Assembly: GCA_029554345.1 (NCBI GenBank)
Contig: JAKPJF010000185.1
Span: 1 to 55,460, forward strand
Direction: 5' to 3'
DNA: 55,460 bases
Source of the DNA: Spirochaetota bacterium
GTDB lineage: Bacteria > Spirochaetota > UBA4802 > JAFGJZ01
Positions within the stretch are counted from its first letter, which is position 1. Every line of letters begins with the position of its first letter. The position numbers and the translations under genes were made by a program. The notes under the pieces are model-generated. The model was not told the origin of the DNA. It searched no databases and saw nothing but the letters and a program-made list of their open reading frames with translations. Below, piece after piece: positions 34,696-44,594 of this stretch.

Positions 34696-34701
34696 GGGAA
34701 T

Positions 34702-36492
34702 ATGATGAATCTCAAAAAAGCGGCAGTATTATTATTATTGATTTTTGTTTTTTCTCCGGCTTTTGCCCAAAGAAAAACGACCGCAAAAAAGGCTCCGACA
34801 AATTTTATTCTTAATTTTAAGGATGTTGAGATATCTGACTTTATCACAATGATGAGTCAGATACTGAATAAAAATGTTGTATACGATGAACAACTCCGCG
34901 GAAAAATAACAATAAGCTCATCCAAAAATATTCCTATTTCACAGGCCCGCGAGGTTCTCATCACGATTCTTTCAGTTAAAGGTTATACGATTGTAGAAAT
35001 GCCGAATCTGATTAGAGTTGTACCTCTAAAGGATGCGCCTAAAGAAACAGACTTAATAATTGTAGACGGTCAGGAAATTAAAGTTAAGGACGATACAAAT
35101 ATTGTCTACACATGCGAAATAGAATCCGGAGATTTAAATGAAATTTTCAGAACGCTGAATTCGGTTAAAACAAACGCCATGAGCCTTGTGGTTTACCCCC
35201 CGCTCAAGTATATCATTTTTAACGGATCAGCGAGAGAAATCACAAGCCTTGTCAAACTGGCGAAATCGCTTGATAAATCAGCTACAGGCAGCACAGAAGC
35301 AATTGATTCTCAAAGTTTCATACATGTAGTAAAACTTCAGAATTCGAAGGCTGAAGACATGGCAGCAGTTCTTTCAAAAGTTCCGACTAAAAGTTCAATT
35401 GAATCTCAACGGGCAGCACCGTCTGCACCGAATCAGCCGCCGCGTCAGGTAAAAAATGATCAAATATCAATTATTCCAAGCAAAGACACTAATTCACTTA
35501 TAATAACTGCGACTCCTGAAGAATTCGCTGAAATCAAACGTCTCATTAATGCACTTGATACCGTAAGAGATCAGGTTCTCATTGAAGCCGTAATTATGGA
35601 AGTCAATACCAGCGACGGCTGGACTTTCGGAATAGACTGGTTTTTAAGAGGAAGTGCAGGACAAGGAAATGCTTTCGGAGAACAAATTCTCGGGAATGTT
35701 CCCAATTATACAGAAAAAAGCATCTATAATACAACCGTACCTCTTTTTACAGGTTTTAATCTGGGCTACTTCTCAGGAAAAGGAGCTCTCGGTTTTCTTT
35801 TATTAAACGCGACAGCAAACGATAATAAAGTCAATATTCTTTCCACACCGCAGATTCTTACACTTGATAATCAGGAAGCCGTCATTTACGCAGGATCTGA
35901 AGTTCCTGTTCCGACAAACGCAAAATATGATTCAAACAATAATCTTACTTACACTTTTGATTATAAATCTGTCGGAATTAAACTCAAGGTTACACCTCAC
36001 ATAACTGACACGGATCGTATAACTCTTGATCTCTATCAGGAAGCAAATTCAATAATAAGCGAAGGAACGATTGAAGGAGCAACCTACACGCCTCCGACGC
36101 TTGGAAAACGCGATATTACAACAAAAGTAACCGTATATGACGGCAAAACGATCGTCGTCGGAGGCTTGATCAGCAATCAAGCGAGCACTGTAGAAACCAA
36201 AGTTCCTATTCTCGGAGATATTCCGCTTTTAGGTTGGCTATTCAAAAATAAAACCGTCAAAAACGAGAAGAAGAATCTTCTGATTTTCATATCACCGACC
36301 ATAGCTACAAAAAAAGAAGTCATTGAAAACATTTCAAATGAAAAAATCAATGAACACAAAAAGCTTAACGGCGAATTCAAGCATTATAAAGAAAAAAGCA
36401 AAGATAATGAATTGAAAGAGAAAGATCAGCCGGTCAAACCGGAAGAAAATGCAACAGATAACACACAAAATGAACAGAAAGAAGTGAAATAA
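34702..36492 (+). CDS. gspD: Type II secretion secretin GspD
   Basis: 596 residues. A signal peptide covers 1-22 (ending AFAQ). The N0 domain begins at NFKDVEISDFITMMSQILNK; two or three N domains follow (IVYTCEIESGDLNEIFRTLN, VVKLQNSKAEDMAAVLSKVP), and a Pro/Gln linker near 235. The secretin core (about 300-540) includes DQVLIEAVIMEVNTSDGW, VPVPTNAKYDSNNN and TTKVTVYDGKTIVVGGLISN. A charged 50-residue tail ends the chain. The protein forms the outer-membrane gate. Its start lies seven bases after gspC, and AGGGGA precedes it. The protein is shorter than the 650-residue enteric type, probably with one fewer N domain. Confidence 0.95.
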   Translation: MMNLKKAAVLLLLIFVFSPAFAQRKTTAKKAPTNFILNFKDVEISDFITMMSQILNKNVVYDEQLRGKITISSSKNIPISQAREVLITILSVKGYTIVEMPNLIRVVPLKDAPKETDLIIVDGQEIKVKDDTNIVYTCEIESGDLNEIFRTLNSVKTNAMSLVVYPPLKYIIFNGSAREITSLVKLAKSLDKSATGSTEAIDSQSFIHVVKLQNSKAEDMAAVLSKVPTKSSIESQRAAPSAPNQPPRQVKNDQISIIPSKDTNSLIITATPEEFAEIKRLINALDTVRDQVLIEAVIMEVNTSDGWTFGIDWFLRGSAGQGNAFGEQILGNVPNYTEKSIYNTTVPLFTGFNLGYFSGKGALGFLLLNATANDNKVNILSTPQILTLDNQEAVIYAGSEVPVPTNAKYDSNNNLTYTFDYKSVGIKLKVTPHITDTDRITLDLYQEANSIISEGTIEGATYTPPTLGKRDITTKVTVYDGKTIVVGGLISNQASTVETKVPILGDIPLLGWLFKNKTVKNEKKNLLIFISPTIATKKEVIENISNEKINEHKKLNGEFKHYKEKSKDNELKEKDQPVKPEENATDNTQNEQKEVK

Positions 36493-36493
36493 A

Positions 36494-38161
36494 ATGTCTC
36501 GGAAAAAAATCGGTGAAATTCTTGTTCAAAACGGCGAGCTGACTCAGACTGAACTCGAAGCAATTCTTAAGCTTCAGAAAGATACCGGTCTGCGTTTCGG
36601 CGAAGCTCTGCTTAAACGCGGTGCCGTAACAGAAGAAGCTCTTCTTCGCGCGCTTTCCAAACAGCTCGAAATTGAATTTAGAGAAGAGCTCAAGTTTGAA
36701 GATCCCGAAGGTATTTTCAAACAACTTAAAACAAGTTTTTTTGTTAAATACAAGATGGTTCCTTTCGCTATCAAAAAGAATAAAATTTTTCTCGCTGTAA
36801 ACGAACCTAGAAATGCGCCTGTAGAAGACATTGAAATAATTTTTCCCGATTATGAAATTCATCTTGTTATTGCTACAGAAACGGAAATTTACCGCGTAAT
36901 ATCAGAAAATTTTGAAGGTGAAATCAAAAGCGATCTTGCAGAAAATCATCCTGATTATGATCTTTTTTCAACTGACATTCTTGAAACTGAAAACATTCTG
37001 GAAGCGGCAAATGACGCTCCTATAATAAAACTGGTAAACAGAACAATATCGCAGGCAGTCGACAAAAAAGCGAGTGATATTCACATTGAACCGTATGAAA
37101 ACGAACTGATAATACGTTACCGTGTTGACGGAATACTTTATCAGATAATGTCACCACCCAAAAGACTTCAGAATGCAGTGATTTCGAGAATTAAGATCAT
37201 GGCAAATCTTAATATCGCGGAAAACCGTCTTCCACAGGACGGAAGAATTCAGATTAAAGTCGGCAAAAAGGATATCGACATCCGTGTAAGCGTATTTCCT
37301 ACTTACTTCGGAGAAAGAATCGTATTAAGACTTTTGAATAAATCCGACATGAATTTTTCGATTGATTCTATCGGTTTCATACCCGAAGATTTGTCTCTCG
37401 TAAAAAAAATTCTCTCTAAACCTAACGGAATAGTTTTGGTTACGGGGCCCACCGGGAGCGGTAAAACAACTACTCTCTACGGAATGCTGACACATTTAAA
37501 TTCTCCGAAAGTAAATATACTGACAGTTGAAGATCCTGTTGAGTATCAACTCAGCGGTGTCGGACAGATGCAGGTAAAACCCAAGATCGACCTCACCTTC
37601 GCATCTGGATTAAGATCAATACTTCGTCAGGACCCTGACATCATAATGGTCGGAGAAATCCGCGACGGTGAAACGGCAGAAATCGCAGTTCAGGCGGCGC
37701 TGACCGGCCATCTTGTTCTTTCAACGCTTCATACAAACGACGCGGCTAGCGGCGTAACGCGCTTGATAGATATGGGAATTGAACCATTTCTGATTTCTTC
37801 ATCAGTAAACGCGTTTCTCGCACAGAGACTTTTAAGAAAAATCTGTCCGCACTGCAAAACATCATATAAGGCAAGCGCCGCGGACAAAAAAATTCTAAAG
37901 ATATCAAAAGACATCAAGCTATATCACGGCAAAGGCTGTGAAAAATGCCTCAACATAGGATACCTAGGCAGAAGCGCTATTTATGAGATTCTGCCGCTTG
38001 ACGATGAACTGCGCCGACTTATTATAACTAAAGCCGATGCTTCGGAAATAAAATCATGCGCCGTAAAAAAAGGAATGAAAACACTTTTTCAAAACGGATC
38101 CGAAAGAGTTCTGTCAGGAGAAACAACCCTTGAAGAACTTGTAAGGGTGACAGGATTATGA
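36494..38161 (+). CDS. gspE: Type II secretion ATPase GspE
   Basis: 555 residues. An N-terminal MshEN-like domain (1-150) begins MSRKKIGEILVQNGELTQTE. The ATPase core has Walker A VTGPTGSGKTTTLYGM (about 316), an Asp box VNILTVEDPVEYQL, Walker B DPDIIMVGEIRDGETAE and the His box. A zinc-binding tetracysteine element is CPHCKTS (about 451) and CEKCLNIGYLGRSAIYEIL (about 482). It powers pseudopilus assembly from the cytoplasm. It begins one base after the gspD stop and overlaps gspF by four bases. Confidence 0.96.
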   Translation: MSRKKIGEILVQNGELTQTELEAILKLQKDTGLRFGEALLKRGAVTEEALLRALSKQLEIEFREELKFEDPEGIFKQLKTSFFVKYKMVPFAIKKNKIFLAVNEPRNAPVEDIEIIFPDYEIHLVIATETEIYRVISENFEGEIKSDLAENHPDYDLFSTDILETENILEAANDAPIIKLVNRTISQAVDKKASDIHIEPYENELIIRYRVDGILYQIMSPPKRLQNAVISRIKIMANLNIAENRLPQDGRIQIKVGKKDIDIRVSVFPTYFGERIVLRLLNKSDMNFSIDSIGFIPEDLSLVKKILSKPNGIVLVTGPTGSGKTTTLYGMLTHLNSPKVNILTVEDPVEYQLSGVGQMQVKPKIDLTFASGLRSILRQDPDIIMVGEIRDGETAEIAVQAALTGHLVLSTLHTNDAASGVTRLIDMGIEPFLISSSVNAFLAQRLLRKICPHCKTSYKASAADKKILKISKDIKLYHGKGCEKCLNIGYLGRSAIYEILPLDDELRRLIITKADASEIKSCAVKKGMKTLFQNGSERVLSGETTLEELVRVTGL

Positions 38162-39402
38162 TTTTTCAATATGACGCCATAAATAAAAAGGGAAAGGAAA
38201 TCTCGGGAATTGTTGACGCAGTCAATCAGATCAAGGCTAAGGAAAAACTCAAAGCGGAAGGTCTGTATGTCAAAAAAATCTGGGAACACACAAAGGATTC
38301 CCCTCTTTCCAAAGAAAGCAATGTTTTTGCAAAGTACGCATCTATAATTTCTGATAAAATTTCAGCAAAAAAAATTCAAAAACTTACTCCCCTTTTTTCA
38401 CGCCAGCTTTCCACGCTTCTTAGAGCAGGAATGCCACTCAACCGTGCGATGGCGGACATAATAGATCAGACTGACAATTCTCACATGAAACTCGTTCTCG
38501 CCGACATAAGACAGAAGCTTGAAGGAGGAAGTCCTCTTTCTAAAGCAATCGCGTCGCACAACGAAGTCTTTTCCGAAATGTATTCAAACATGATCCGCAT
38601 CGGTGAAAACATGGGTTCTCTAGACACAGTGCTTGAGCGTCTAGCAGATATTGAAGAAAAAAATGCCAACATAAAGAATTCACTCAAACTGGCTTTTCAA
38701 TATCCCGTGTTCATGCTTATTTTCACATCCTGTATTGCATCTTTTCTAATGATAAAAGTTGTACCAACCATAAGCGATATGTTCATCCAGCTTAATAAAG
38801 AACTTCCTCTTCCTACGCGGATAGTTGTAGGAACCAGCTCATTTGCAGCAAAATACTGGATCATTATCTTGATAGCACTCATAGTCCTTTTTATTCTTTT
38901 CAGAAAGTATTCCAAAACACCTGAAGGACGCAGCAAAATTGATGCGTTTATGTTCAGGATTCCGGTTTTCAATCATTTCTATACAAAAGTTATTTGTCTC
39001 AGATTCTGCCAGAATCTCGGCATAATGGCACAGAACGGAGTAGATATAGTCAAATCGCTCGAAATAGTAAAAAAACAGATCGGAAATACTGTAATAGAAA
39101 AAAAGATCGAAGAAGCTTCAGTCAGGATTGTAGAAGGCGCACCTATTTCAAAGGCTTTGATAACAGCGGAATTTTTGCCGAAAATGGTAACGGGAATGAT
39201 TTCAGTAGCAGAAGCGAGCGATACGCTGGATTCAATGCTTATCAAAATTTCTGATTTGTATCAGAATGAAATTGACAGATCTCTTCTTTCACTTACAAAA
39301 ATGATTGAACCTGTTTTAATTGTATTTATGGGCGGCGTTATTGGGCTAATTGTTTTATCAATAATGCTTCCGATTATGGACTTAAATTTATCAATCCAGT
39401 GA
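38158..39402 (+). CDS. gspF: Type II secretion platform protein GspF
   Basis: 414 residues. Two homologous cytoplasmic helical domains (about 65-170 and 265-370) each precede membrane helices near 175-195, 230-250 and 385-405. Motifs LFSRQLSTLLRAGMPLNRAM and LRFCQNLGIMAQNGVDIVKS are the family signatures, and TYSN-like MYSNMIRIGENMGSLDTVLE is typical. GspF is the inner-membrane core that GspE acts on. It overlaps gspE (ATGA), with six bases before gspG. Confidence 0.95.
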   Translation: MIFQYDAINKKGKEISGIVDAVNQIKAKEKLKAEGLYVKKIWEHTKDSPLSKESNVFAKYASIISDKISAKKIQKLTPLFSRQLSTLLRAGMPLNRAMADIIDQTDNSHMKLVLADIRQKLEGGSPLSKAIASHNEVFSEMYSNMIRIGENMGSLDTVLERLADIEEKNANIKNSLKLAFQYPVFMLIFTSCIASFLMIKVVPTISDMFIQLNKELPLPTRIVVGTSSFAAKYWIIILIALIVLFILFRKYSKTPEGRSKIDAFMFRIPVFNHFYTKVICLRFCQNLGIMAQNGVDIVKSLEIVKKQIGNTVIEKKIEEASVRIVEGAPISKALITAEFLPKMVTGMISVAEASDTLDSMLIKISDLYQNEIDRSLLSLTKMIEPVLIVFMGGVIGLIVLSIMLPIMDLNLSIQ

Positions 39403-39408
39403 GGTTTT

Positions 39409-39867
39409 ATGCAAAAAATTTTCAAATTACTAAGAACGATTCGTACATCCAAATCGGGATTTACAACGCTTGAGCTAATGATAGTAATTGTAATAATAGG
39501 TATTATTACAGCGGTTAGTATTCCCAGACTAATGAAAATGCTTGATACCGGAAAAGTTACGGCTTGCAAAAAAGCAGTTGAGCAGATTACTGTTCAACTT
39601 GAAGTTTATAACATGCACAATCAGACCTATCCGACAACCGAACAGGGACTGAAAGCTCTTGTCGAGCCGGCAACAATTGATCCCGTTCCTGCGAATTTCC
39701 AAGAGGGTGGCTATTTATCAAACAAAGATTTAAAAGATCCATGGGGGCATGATTTTATATACAGATCACCTGGTGATTCTTCACGTAATTTTGAGATATT
39801 GTCTTATGGGTCCGACGGTAAGGAAGGCGGAACAGGAAATGCAGCAGACATTAAATCATGGGAATAA
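39409..39867 (+). CDS. gspG: Major pseudopilin GspG
   Basis: 152 residues. The prepilin peptidase site is SKSG/FTTLELMIVIVIIG, after a leader of about 22 residues, with Glu at +5 and a long hydrophobic helix. The C-terminal part YNMHNQTYPTTEQGLKALVE and LKDPWGHDFIYRSPGD is the calcium-binding GspG domain. It is the main subunit of the pseudopilus. The basic leader is longer than in enteric GspG (6-8 residues). The last ten bases overlap gspH. Confidence 0.96.
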   Translation: MQKIFKLLRTIRTSKSGFTTLELMIVIVIIGIITAVSIPRLMKMLDTGKVTACKKAVEQITVQLEVYNMHNQTYPTTEQGLKALVEPATIDPVPANFQEGGYLSNKDLKDPWGHDFIYRSPGDSSRNFEILSYGSDGKEGGTGNAADIKSWE

Positions 39868-40400
39868 AAGATGATTCCGGTTTCACGCTGCTTGAAGTTG
39901 TTGTCATTCTTGCTTTAATTTCGGTTTTGATGCTGATGACCGTTCCGCGAATAGCGAGATCCGTCAGAAGCGCAGATGAAAATGGAAAGATTTTTCGTTC
40001 GACGATTGAAAGAACTATTTCTGATTCAATTATGAACGCGAAAAACAATTTTATAGTTTTTCACGCACAGAAGAACGGCGAACGCATTAAGGAATTCAGC
40101 GGAAGACAAAACGGAATCTCGGTTTTGAACTTTGACGGAAATGTTTTTAAGGAATCCCCGCTTCCGGCTCTTTCGTATAAGCAGTTTCCCGATTCTTTCA
40201 CAATAGAATCGGTCATTGCCGGAAGGGGGCAAATTCTCGATTCGGGCGACATTATCGTTTCGGTTTATCCTGACGGGAAAACCGAAACGCTTGTAATCCG
40301 CGTCAGAAACAATGATAAGACAGTAAATTACCGACTTTCAAACGGAGAAATCACTCAGTCAAATGATGAAAACACTGAAAACGCATATCTTTCAAAATGA
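39858..40400 (+). CDS. gspH: Minor pseudopilin GspH
   Basis: 180 residues. The leader is short: MGIKDDSG/FTLLEVVVILAL, with Glu at +5 and a membrane helix at about 10-30. The C-terminal domain is beta-rich (SFTIESVIAGRGQILDSGDI), the GspH/FimT fold, and caps the pseudopilus. It starts inside the 3' end of gspG and overlaps gspI by 38 bases, so translation is tightly linked. Confidence 0.85.
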   Translation: MGIKDDSGFTLLEVVVILALISVLMLMTVPRIARSVRSADENGKIFRSTIERTISDSIMNAKNNFIVFHAQKNGERIKEFSGRQNGISVLNFDGNVFKESPLPALSYKQFPDSFTIESVIAGRGQILDSGDIIVSVYPDGKTETLVIRVRNNDKTVNYRLSNGEITQSNDENTENAYLSK

Positions 40401-40758
40401 GGCATATGCTCTTCTTGAAATTCTTATCGCGATAGCATTGCTTTCTACGGCTGTACTTCCGGTTTATGTTTCCGTCAGTCAGCAGTTTTCAGCCATTTCA
40501 AAAACTTCCGACTCGATGAAAGCTTCAATCTACTGCAGAAATATTATGAACGAGTTCCGTATTGAACCGTCAAAGGTCGATTTAAAAGATAAGGAAATTA
40601 AGGATAATCCGAAATTCAGGTATTCTATTGAAATTAAACGTTTTGAGCATGCTCTTCTCGGTCCGCTTGAAGCAAAAACAGTTAAAGTGACTGTATCATG
40701 GAACGAAAACGGTTCAGAAAAAACTAAAAGTCTTTCGTACATTTATCCGGACAAATAA
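40363..40758 (+). CDS. gspI: Minor pseudopilin GspI with Ala at the processing site
   Basis: 131 residues (130 if the second ATG is used). The leader ends FQNEA/YALLEILIAIALLSTAV. Position -1 is Ala rather than the usual Gly, and +5 is Glu. The remainder (YCRNIMNEFRIEPSKVDLKD, TVKVTVSWNENGSEKTKSL) matches GspI, which forms the tip complex with GspJ and GspK. It overlaps gspH by 38 bases and is followed by gspJ one base later. Identity rests on position in the operon as well as sequence. Confidence 0.82.
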   Translation: MMKTLKTHIFQNEAYALLEILIAIALLSTAVLPVYVSVSQQFSAISKTSDSMKASIYCRNIMNEFRIEPSKVDLKDKEIKDNPKFRYSIEIKRFEHALLGPLEAKTVKVTVSWNENGSEKTKSLSYIYPDK

Positions 40759-40759
40759 T

Positions 40760-41389
40760 ATGAAAAAGTATGATGACGGTTTCTCTCTTCTCGAAATGAT
40801 AATAGCTCTGGCTCTTTCTTCAATAGTTCTAATGATGATCTATGCAGCGGAAAGAACAATAATACGCGCCGTATCACAGGGTAAAAAAGAATCCGAAAGA
40901 ATATACCTTCTCTCAAACAGAATCAGAACAATTCAGTCGGATTTCAGTTCAATTTTCCTCTATGAAGAACCGGCAAAATATCCCGTTTCTTCCGAAACAA
41001 AAATATCAGGTGAGGATTATCTGATATCATTTTTTTCAATTAAATCAGCTGCAGTATTTCCGGTTACGAATTACACGGAGTCGGATCACTCATGCGACAT
41101 CGTTAATGTTTTATATAAGGTACGGGAAGAAAACGGAATAAAAAAGCTGTACAGAATCGAAAAGGAAATCACCGATTCGGAAAATCAGATTAAAACCGAA
41201 TGTGTTCTTTTCGAAAATGTATCTGAGGCAAAAGCCGAGTTTTATGCAGGCAGATCATGGAATAAAAAATGGAACAGCGCTGACAATTTCAAATATCCTG
41301 AAGCCGTCAGGCTCATCGTTGTTTATAAAGAAAAAGGCAAGGATGAGCAAATTACAATTAATGGATTTCCGGGAATGATGGGCAAATGA
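40760..41389 (+). CDS. gspJ: Minor pseudopilin GspJ
   Basis: 209 residues. The leader MKKYDDG/FSLLEMIIALAL has Gly at -1 and Glu at +5. The globular part has SRIRTIQSD-like SNRIRTIQSDFSSIFLYEEP and ends FKYPEAVRLIVVYKEKGK, typical of GspJ. It belongs to the I-J-K tip complex. It overlaps gspK by four bases. Confidence 0.87.
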   Translation: MKKYDDGFSLLEMIIALALSSIVLMMIYAAERTIIRAVSQGKKESERIYLLSNRIRTIQSDFSSIFLYEEPAKYPVSSETKISGEDYLISFFSIKSAAVFPVTNYTESDHSCDIVNVLYKVREENGIKKLYRIEKEITDSENQIKTECVLFENVSEAKAEFYAGRSWNKKWNSADNFKYPEAVRLIVVYKEKGKDEQITINGFPGMMGK

Positions 41390-42549
41390 AATCATTTATA
41401 AAATTGATTACAAAATCATATCTTGCAAGAAAGTATTTTCTTGCAAAAAAAAGAGAAACCTCAAGCGGATATACACTGGGAATAGTACTTATAGTAATCG
41501 CCCTGATTGCAATGCTTGCAACCGAGTTTCTTTCTAGCGCGGTAAAATCGATCCGGGTTTCGGCGAAAAACTCTGCGGCTGATCAGTCCGCTCTTTACGC
41601 GGAAAGCGGATTCCGTCTTGCCGAAATGATACTTGATGCTGATAAAAAAGGAACAACGGGTTCGCTTAATATAAAAACATCCGCTGAAACTGATTCATAT
41701 GACGACTTATGGGCAAGAAATATCCCTCCTCTTGATCTGGACGGATATTCTGTCAAAATTATGATTTTTGATGAGCAGAGCAAAATCAATGTAAATAACA
41801 TTTATAATGAATTTACCGACAGTTCCCAGACATTTCCGTATATAATACTGAACAATTTTTTCAAAGATATGGGATTCGATGAAAATTACACCGGATGCAT
41901 TCTCGATTATATCGACAAGGATGACTCAAAGTCGCAATACGGCGCCGAAACTTATGATTATTATTCGAGATTCAGCTCACCTGGAAGCGCGAAAAACAGC
42001 TACTTGGTATCGATAAATGAACTTCTGATGATCAAGGGTTTCAGCTGGCCGCTTTTTTACGGCATCACGGGAGGAAACTCCGGCATAGAAGGAAAACTGG
42101 TTGATAAGAATTATGAACAGGAAGATTTAAGTTTTGACATGTCTCTAAGCGATGATTCAAAACAAACTTACAAGGAAACTCTCATTGCCAGGGAAAAATC
42201 CAGGAAATTATCAGATTATCTTAGAGTTAACGGAAAAAACGACGATGCGTCTGATGATCTCAATAAAATAAACATTAATACCGCCCCCTTCCGTGTTTTA
42301 ATAGCAATTCCCGGAATGACAGACGGATTCGCCGAAGAAGTTATCGAAAAGAGAAAACTTAAACCATTCTCCTCAACAGAAGAACTATCTTCGGTAATAA
42401 CAGATCCGATAATCCGCAAAAATCACTTGACTGTATCTTCAAATATATTTTCAATCAAGGTCATTGTGTCATCGTCTGGAGGCGATTTCGAAAGTTTCGG
42501 AATCTATAACAGAAACATAAAAAAATATTATTACATGAAAACACTATAA
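41386..42549 (+). CDS. gspK: Minor pseudopilin GspK
   Basis: 387 residues. The leader is long (about 28 residues, basic), ending SSG/YTLGIVLIVIALIAMLA. It lacks Glu at +5, as expected for GspK. FDEQSKINVNNIYN and DLNKININTAPFRVLIAIPG are characteristic, the latter a helix-hairpin-helix-like region also found in the family's alpha domain. GspK caps the pseudopilus and may limit its length. It is larger than the other pseudopilins, as normal. It is followed immediately by gspL. Confidence 0.9.
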   Translation: MKSFIKLITKSYLARKYFLAKKRETSSGYTLGIVLIVIALIAMLATEFLSSAVKSIRVSAKNSAADQSALYAESGFRLAEMILDADKKGTTGSLNIKTSAETDSYDDLWARNIPPLDLDGYSVKIMIFDEQSKINVNNIYNEFTDSSQTFPYIILNNFFKDMGFDENYTGCILDYIDKDDSKSQYGAETYDYYSRFSSPGSAKNSYLVSINELLMIKGFSWPLFYGITGGNSGIEGKLVDKNYEQEDLSFDMSLSDDSKQTYKETLIAREKSRKLSDYLRVNGKNDDASDDLNKININTAPFRVLIAIPGMTDGFAEEVIEKRKLKPFSSTEELSSVITDPIIRKNHLTVSSNIFSIKVIVSSSGGDFESFGIYNRNIKKYYYMKTL

Positions 42550-44076
42550 ATGATAACAGCAGCATTTCACATAGAATCCGATTCTGTAAAACTGGTAACG
42601 GCAAAATCCAATTTTACTAATCTGGAGTTTTTATCCTCTGATTCGGAGCCGTTATCTCCCGGAAAGAAATCGGATATTTCAGGCGCAATAAAATCCTTAT
42701 GCAGCAGAAATGTAATAAATCCATCAAGAATAATTGCAACGCTTCCATCAGAAAAAGTCATCATCAAAACAGTATCCCTCCCCTTCACCGATGAAAGAAA
42801 AATAGCAGAGATTATACCGATTGAAGCTGAAGAAAACATACCGATAGATATTGATAAGATTACTTTAGTGCATCAGATTCTTTCAAAATCCAAAGAAGGC
42901 TGCAACGTTATTATAGCGGCATGCCGTACAGATTATCTTGAAGAATTTAAAAATTCCTTCTTGAATGCAGGATTAAACATCAGCGCTGTTTACCTCGAAT
43001 ACAATGCATTATTTGCTTTATATAAGTTTTCCGACTCAAACGCACATGAAGCGTCACAAATCGATTTTGGGAAAGACCGTATAATAATCAACAAAATCAA
43101 GCATGGGAAACTATCAGAAACTAAAACTATTGCCAAGGGCTATTCGGATTTTTCAAAGATTTTCACCGATGAAAAAATTTCATCTCTTGAAACGGCAAAA
43201 ATCATTTCATCTTCTGCGGATAACAAATCATCTGCTGATACAAAGAAATCAAAAAAACACAACTATGCGCCGCTTTTTGAAAAATATGAATCAGCAGCAA
43301 CAAAAACCGCCAAAAACATATTAGCATTTATAAAACCCAAGGGAGAAGAAAAAATTCTTTTTTCCGGAGTTAATCTGTTTGCTCAAAATTTCGCAGGTAT
43401 TCTCTTTAAAGAGCTCGAAATTCCTGTATACGATTTTTCTGCAGTCAATATTATCAAAAATTTTAAGGAGCAGAACTGCGAAATCCCGTGCGGAACACTG
43501 ATATGCGATCAGAATCCTTCATCACAGGCTAACTTCTTATCTCACAAAGAAAAAAAATCTGAAATTTTCAATGATGTAAAACCTGGTCTTTTCATGCTTG
43601 CTTCAGCATTATTGATATTCGTTTTATATTTCATAATCTCATCAATAGTACTTATTTCAAAAGGAAACGGATCGGGCGAAATACTAAAACAGCAGTTTAA
43701 ACAGCAGTTCCGCCAGGAAGCTAAAACCAGCGATGTGATCGCAGAAGCAAAAACCATTCTCGACAATGAAAAGAAACAGATATCAAGTTTATCTGCTGTT
43801 CTGCCGGAGAAAAAATCTATTCTGTTAAATCTGGAAGAAGCTCTTCGTTTTTTCTCAAGCGATCCCGCTTTCTCACTTAAAGATGTGACGCTGAATCAAA
43901 ATCAGATAAACATTAACGGTGAAATATCCGATCTGTCAAAAATTGATGAATTTAAGAACAAACTTAATAAAAGCGGAAAATACTCATCAGTTGACCTTAA
44001 CACAAGCTATTCGGGAAAAACCGGAGTTAAATTTACACTCTCTATAAAACTCAAAGCATCAGCGGGTAAAAAATGA
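42550..44076 (+). CDS. gspL: Type II secretion platform protein GspL (PilM-like cytoplasmic domain)
   Basis: 508 residues. The cytoplasmic part (1-330) has the actin-like fold of PilM/GspL: it begins MITAAFHIESDSVKLVTAKS, and IIATLPSEKVIIKTVSLPFT matches PilM-type proteins. A membrane helix at about 345-370 is followed by a coiled coil and a ferredoxin-like periplasmic domain (FSLKDVTLNQNQININGEIS). GspL recruits GspE and binds GspM. The start is next to the gspK stop, and the end overlaps gspM. Confidence 0.8.
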   Translation: MITAAFHIESDSVKLVTAKSNFTNLEFLSSDSEPLSPGKKSDISGAIKSLCSRNVINPSRIIATLPSEKVIIKTVSLPFTDERKIAEIIPIEAEENIPIDIDKITLVHQILSKSKEGCNVIIAACRTDYLEEFKNSFLNAGLNISAVYLEYNALFALYKFSDSNAHEASQIDFGKDRIIINKIKHGKLSETKTIAKGYSDFSKIFTDEKISSLETAKIISSSADNKSSADTKKSKKHNYAPLFEKYESAATKTAKNILAFIKPKGEEKILFSGVNLFAQNFAGILFKELEIPVYDFSAVNIIKNFKEQNCEIPCGTLICDQNPSSQANFLSHKEKKSEIFNDVKPGLFMLASALLIFVLYFIISSIVLISKGNGSGEILKQQFKQQFRQEAKTSDVIAEAKTILDNEKKQISSLSAVLPEKKSILLNLEEALRFFSSDPAFSLKDVTLNQNQININGEISDLSKIDEFKNKLNKSGKYSSVDLNTSYSGKTGVKFTLSIKLKASAGKK

Positions 44077-44594
44077 GACTCACGGAAAGAGAAAGAAAAT
44101 TACTTTATGCTTTAATCGCCATTCTCGTAATCGCGGTTTCATATAAACTTATATACGAACCTGTTGCTTCTTTTCGGGATTCTCTGAAAAAAAGGGCATT
44201 TAATTCCCAATCTTCCGCGGAAGAACTTACAAGAATATCATCTGAAATCAATTCACTTATAATGAAAAAGCAGAAATATGATCTTATTCTGCGGTCAGAA
44301 AACGATAATATTATGACTGTTATTCAGCAAAAAGCGGAACAGAACAATATAAAGGACAATCTCGCTAATATCAGAAGTACACCAAGCAATTTTCAGAATA
44401 AATTTAAAAAAGTTACAACAGATTTTAAAATTGAAGGAGCTCCCATTCAGTCAATAATCAAATTTATTTTTGATATGGAAAATGCAGGCGGCTTTATAGT
44501 TTTCGAATCTGTTACCATATCGAAAGGTCTCAAAGGAACCGACCGGTATGACGCTTCATGCAAGGTAAACACTTTCATGGCTGACAACAAATGA
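44073..44594 (+). CDS. gspM: Type II secretion protein GspM
   Basis: 173 residues. A short cytoplasmic N-terminus MRLTERERKLLYALIAILVI leads into one membrane helix (about 10-28), a coiled coil (45-75) and a ferredoxin-like periplasmic domain (IKFIFDMENAGGFIVFESVT). This layout is GspM/PilO-like, and it pairs with GspL. It overlaps gspL and gspN by four bases each. Confidence 0.82.
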   Translation: MRLTERERKLLYALIAILVIAVSYKLIYEPVASFRDSLKKRAFNSQSSAEELTRISSEINSLIMKKQKYDLILRSENDNIMTVIQQKAEQNNIKDNLANIRSTPSNFQNKFKKVTTDFKIEGAPIQSIIKFIFDMENAGGFIVFESVTISKGLKGTDRYDASCKVNTFMADNK

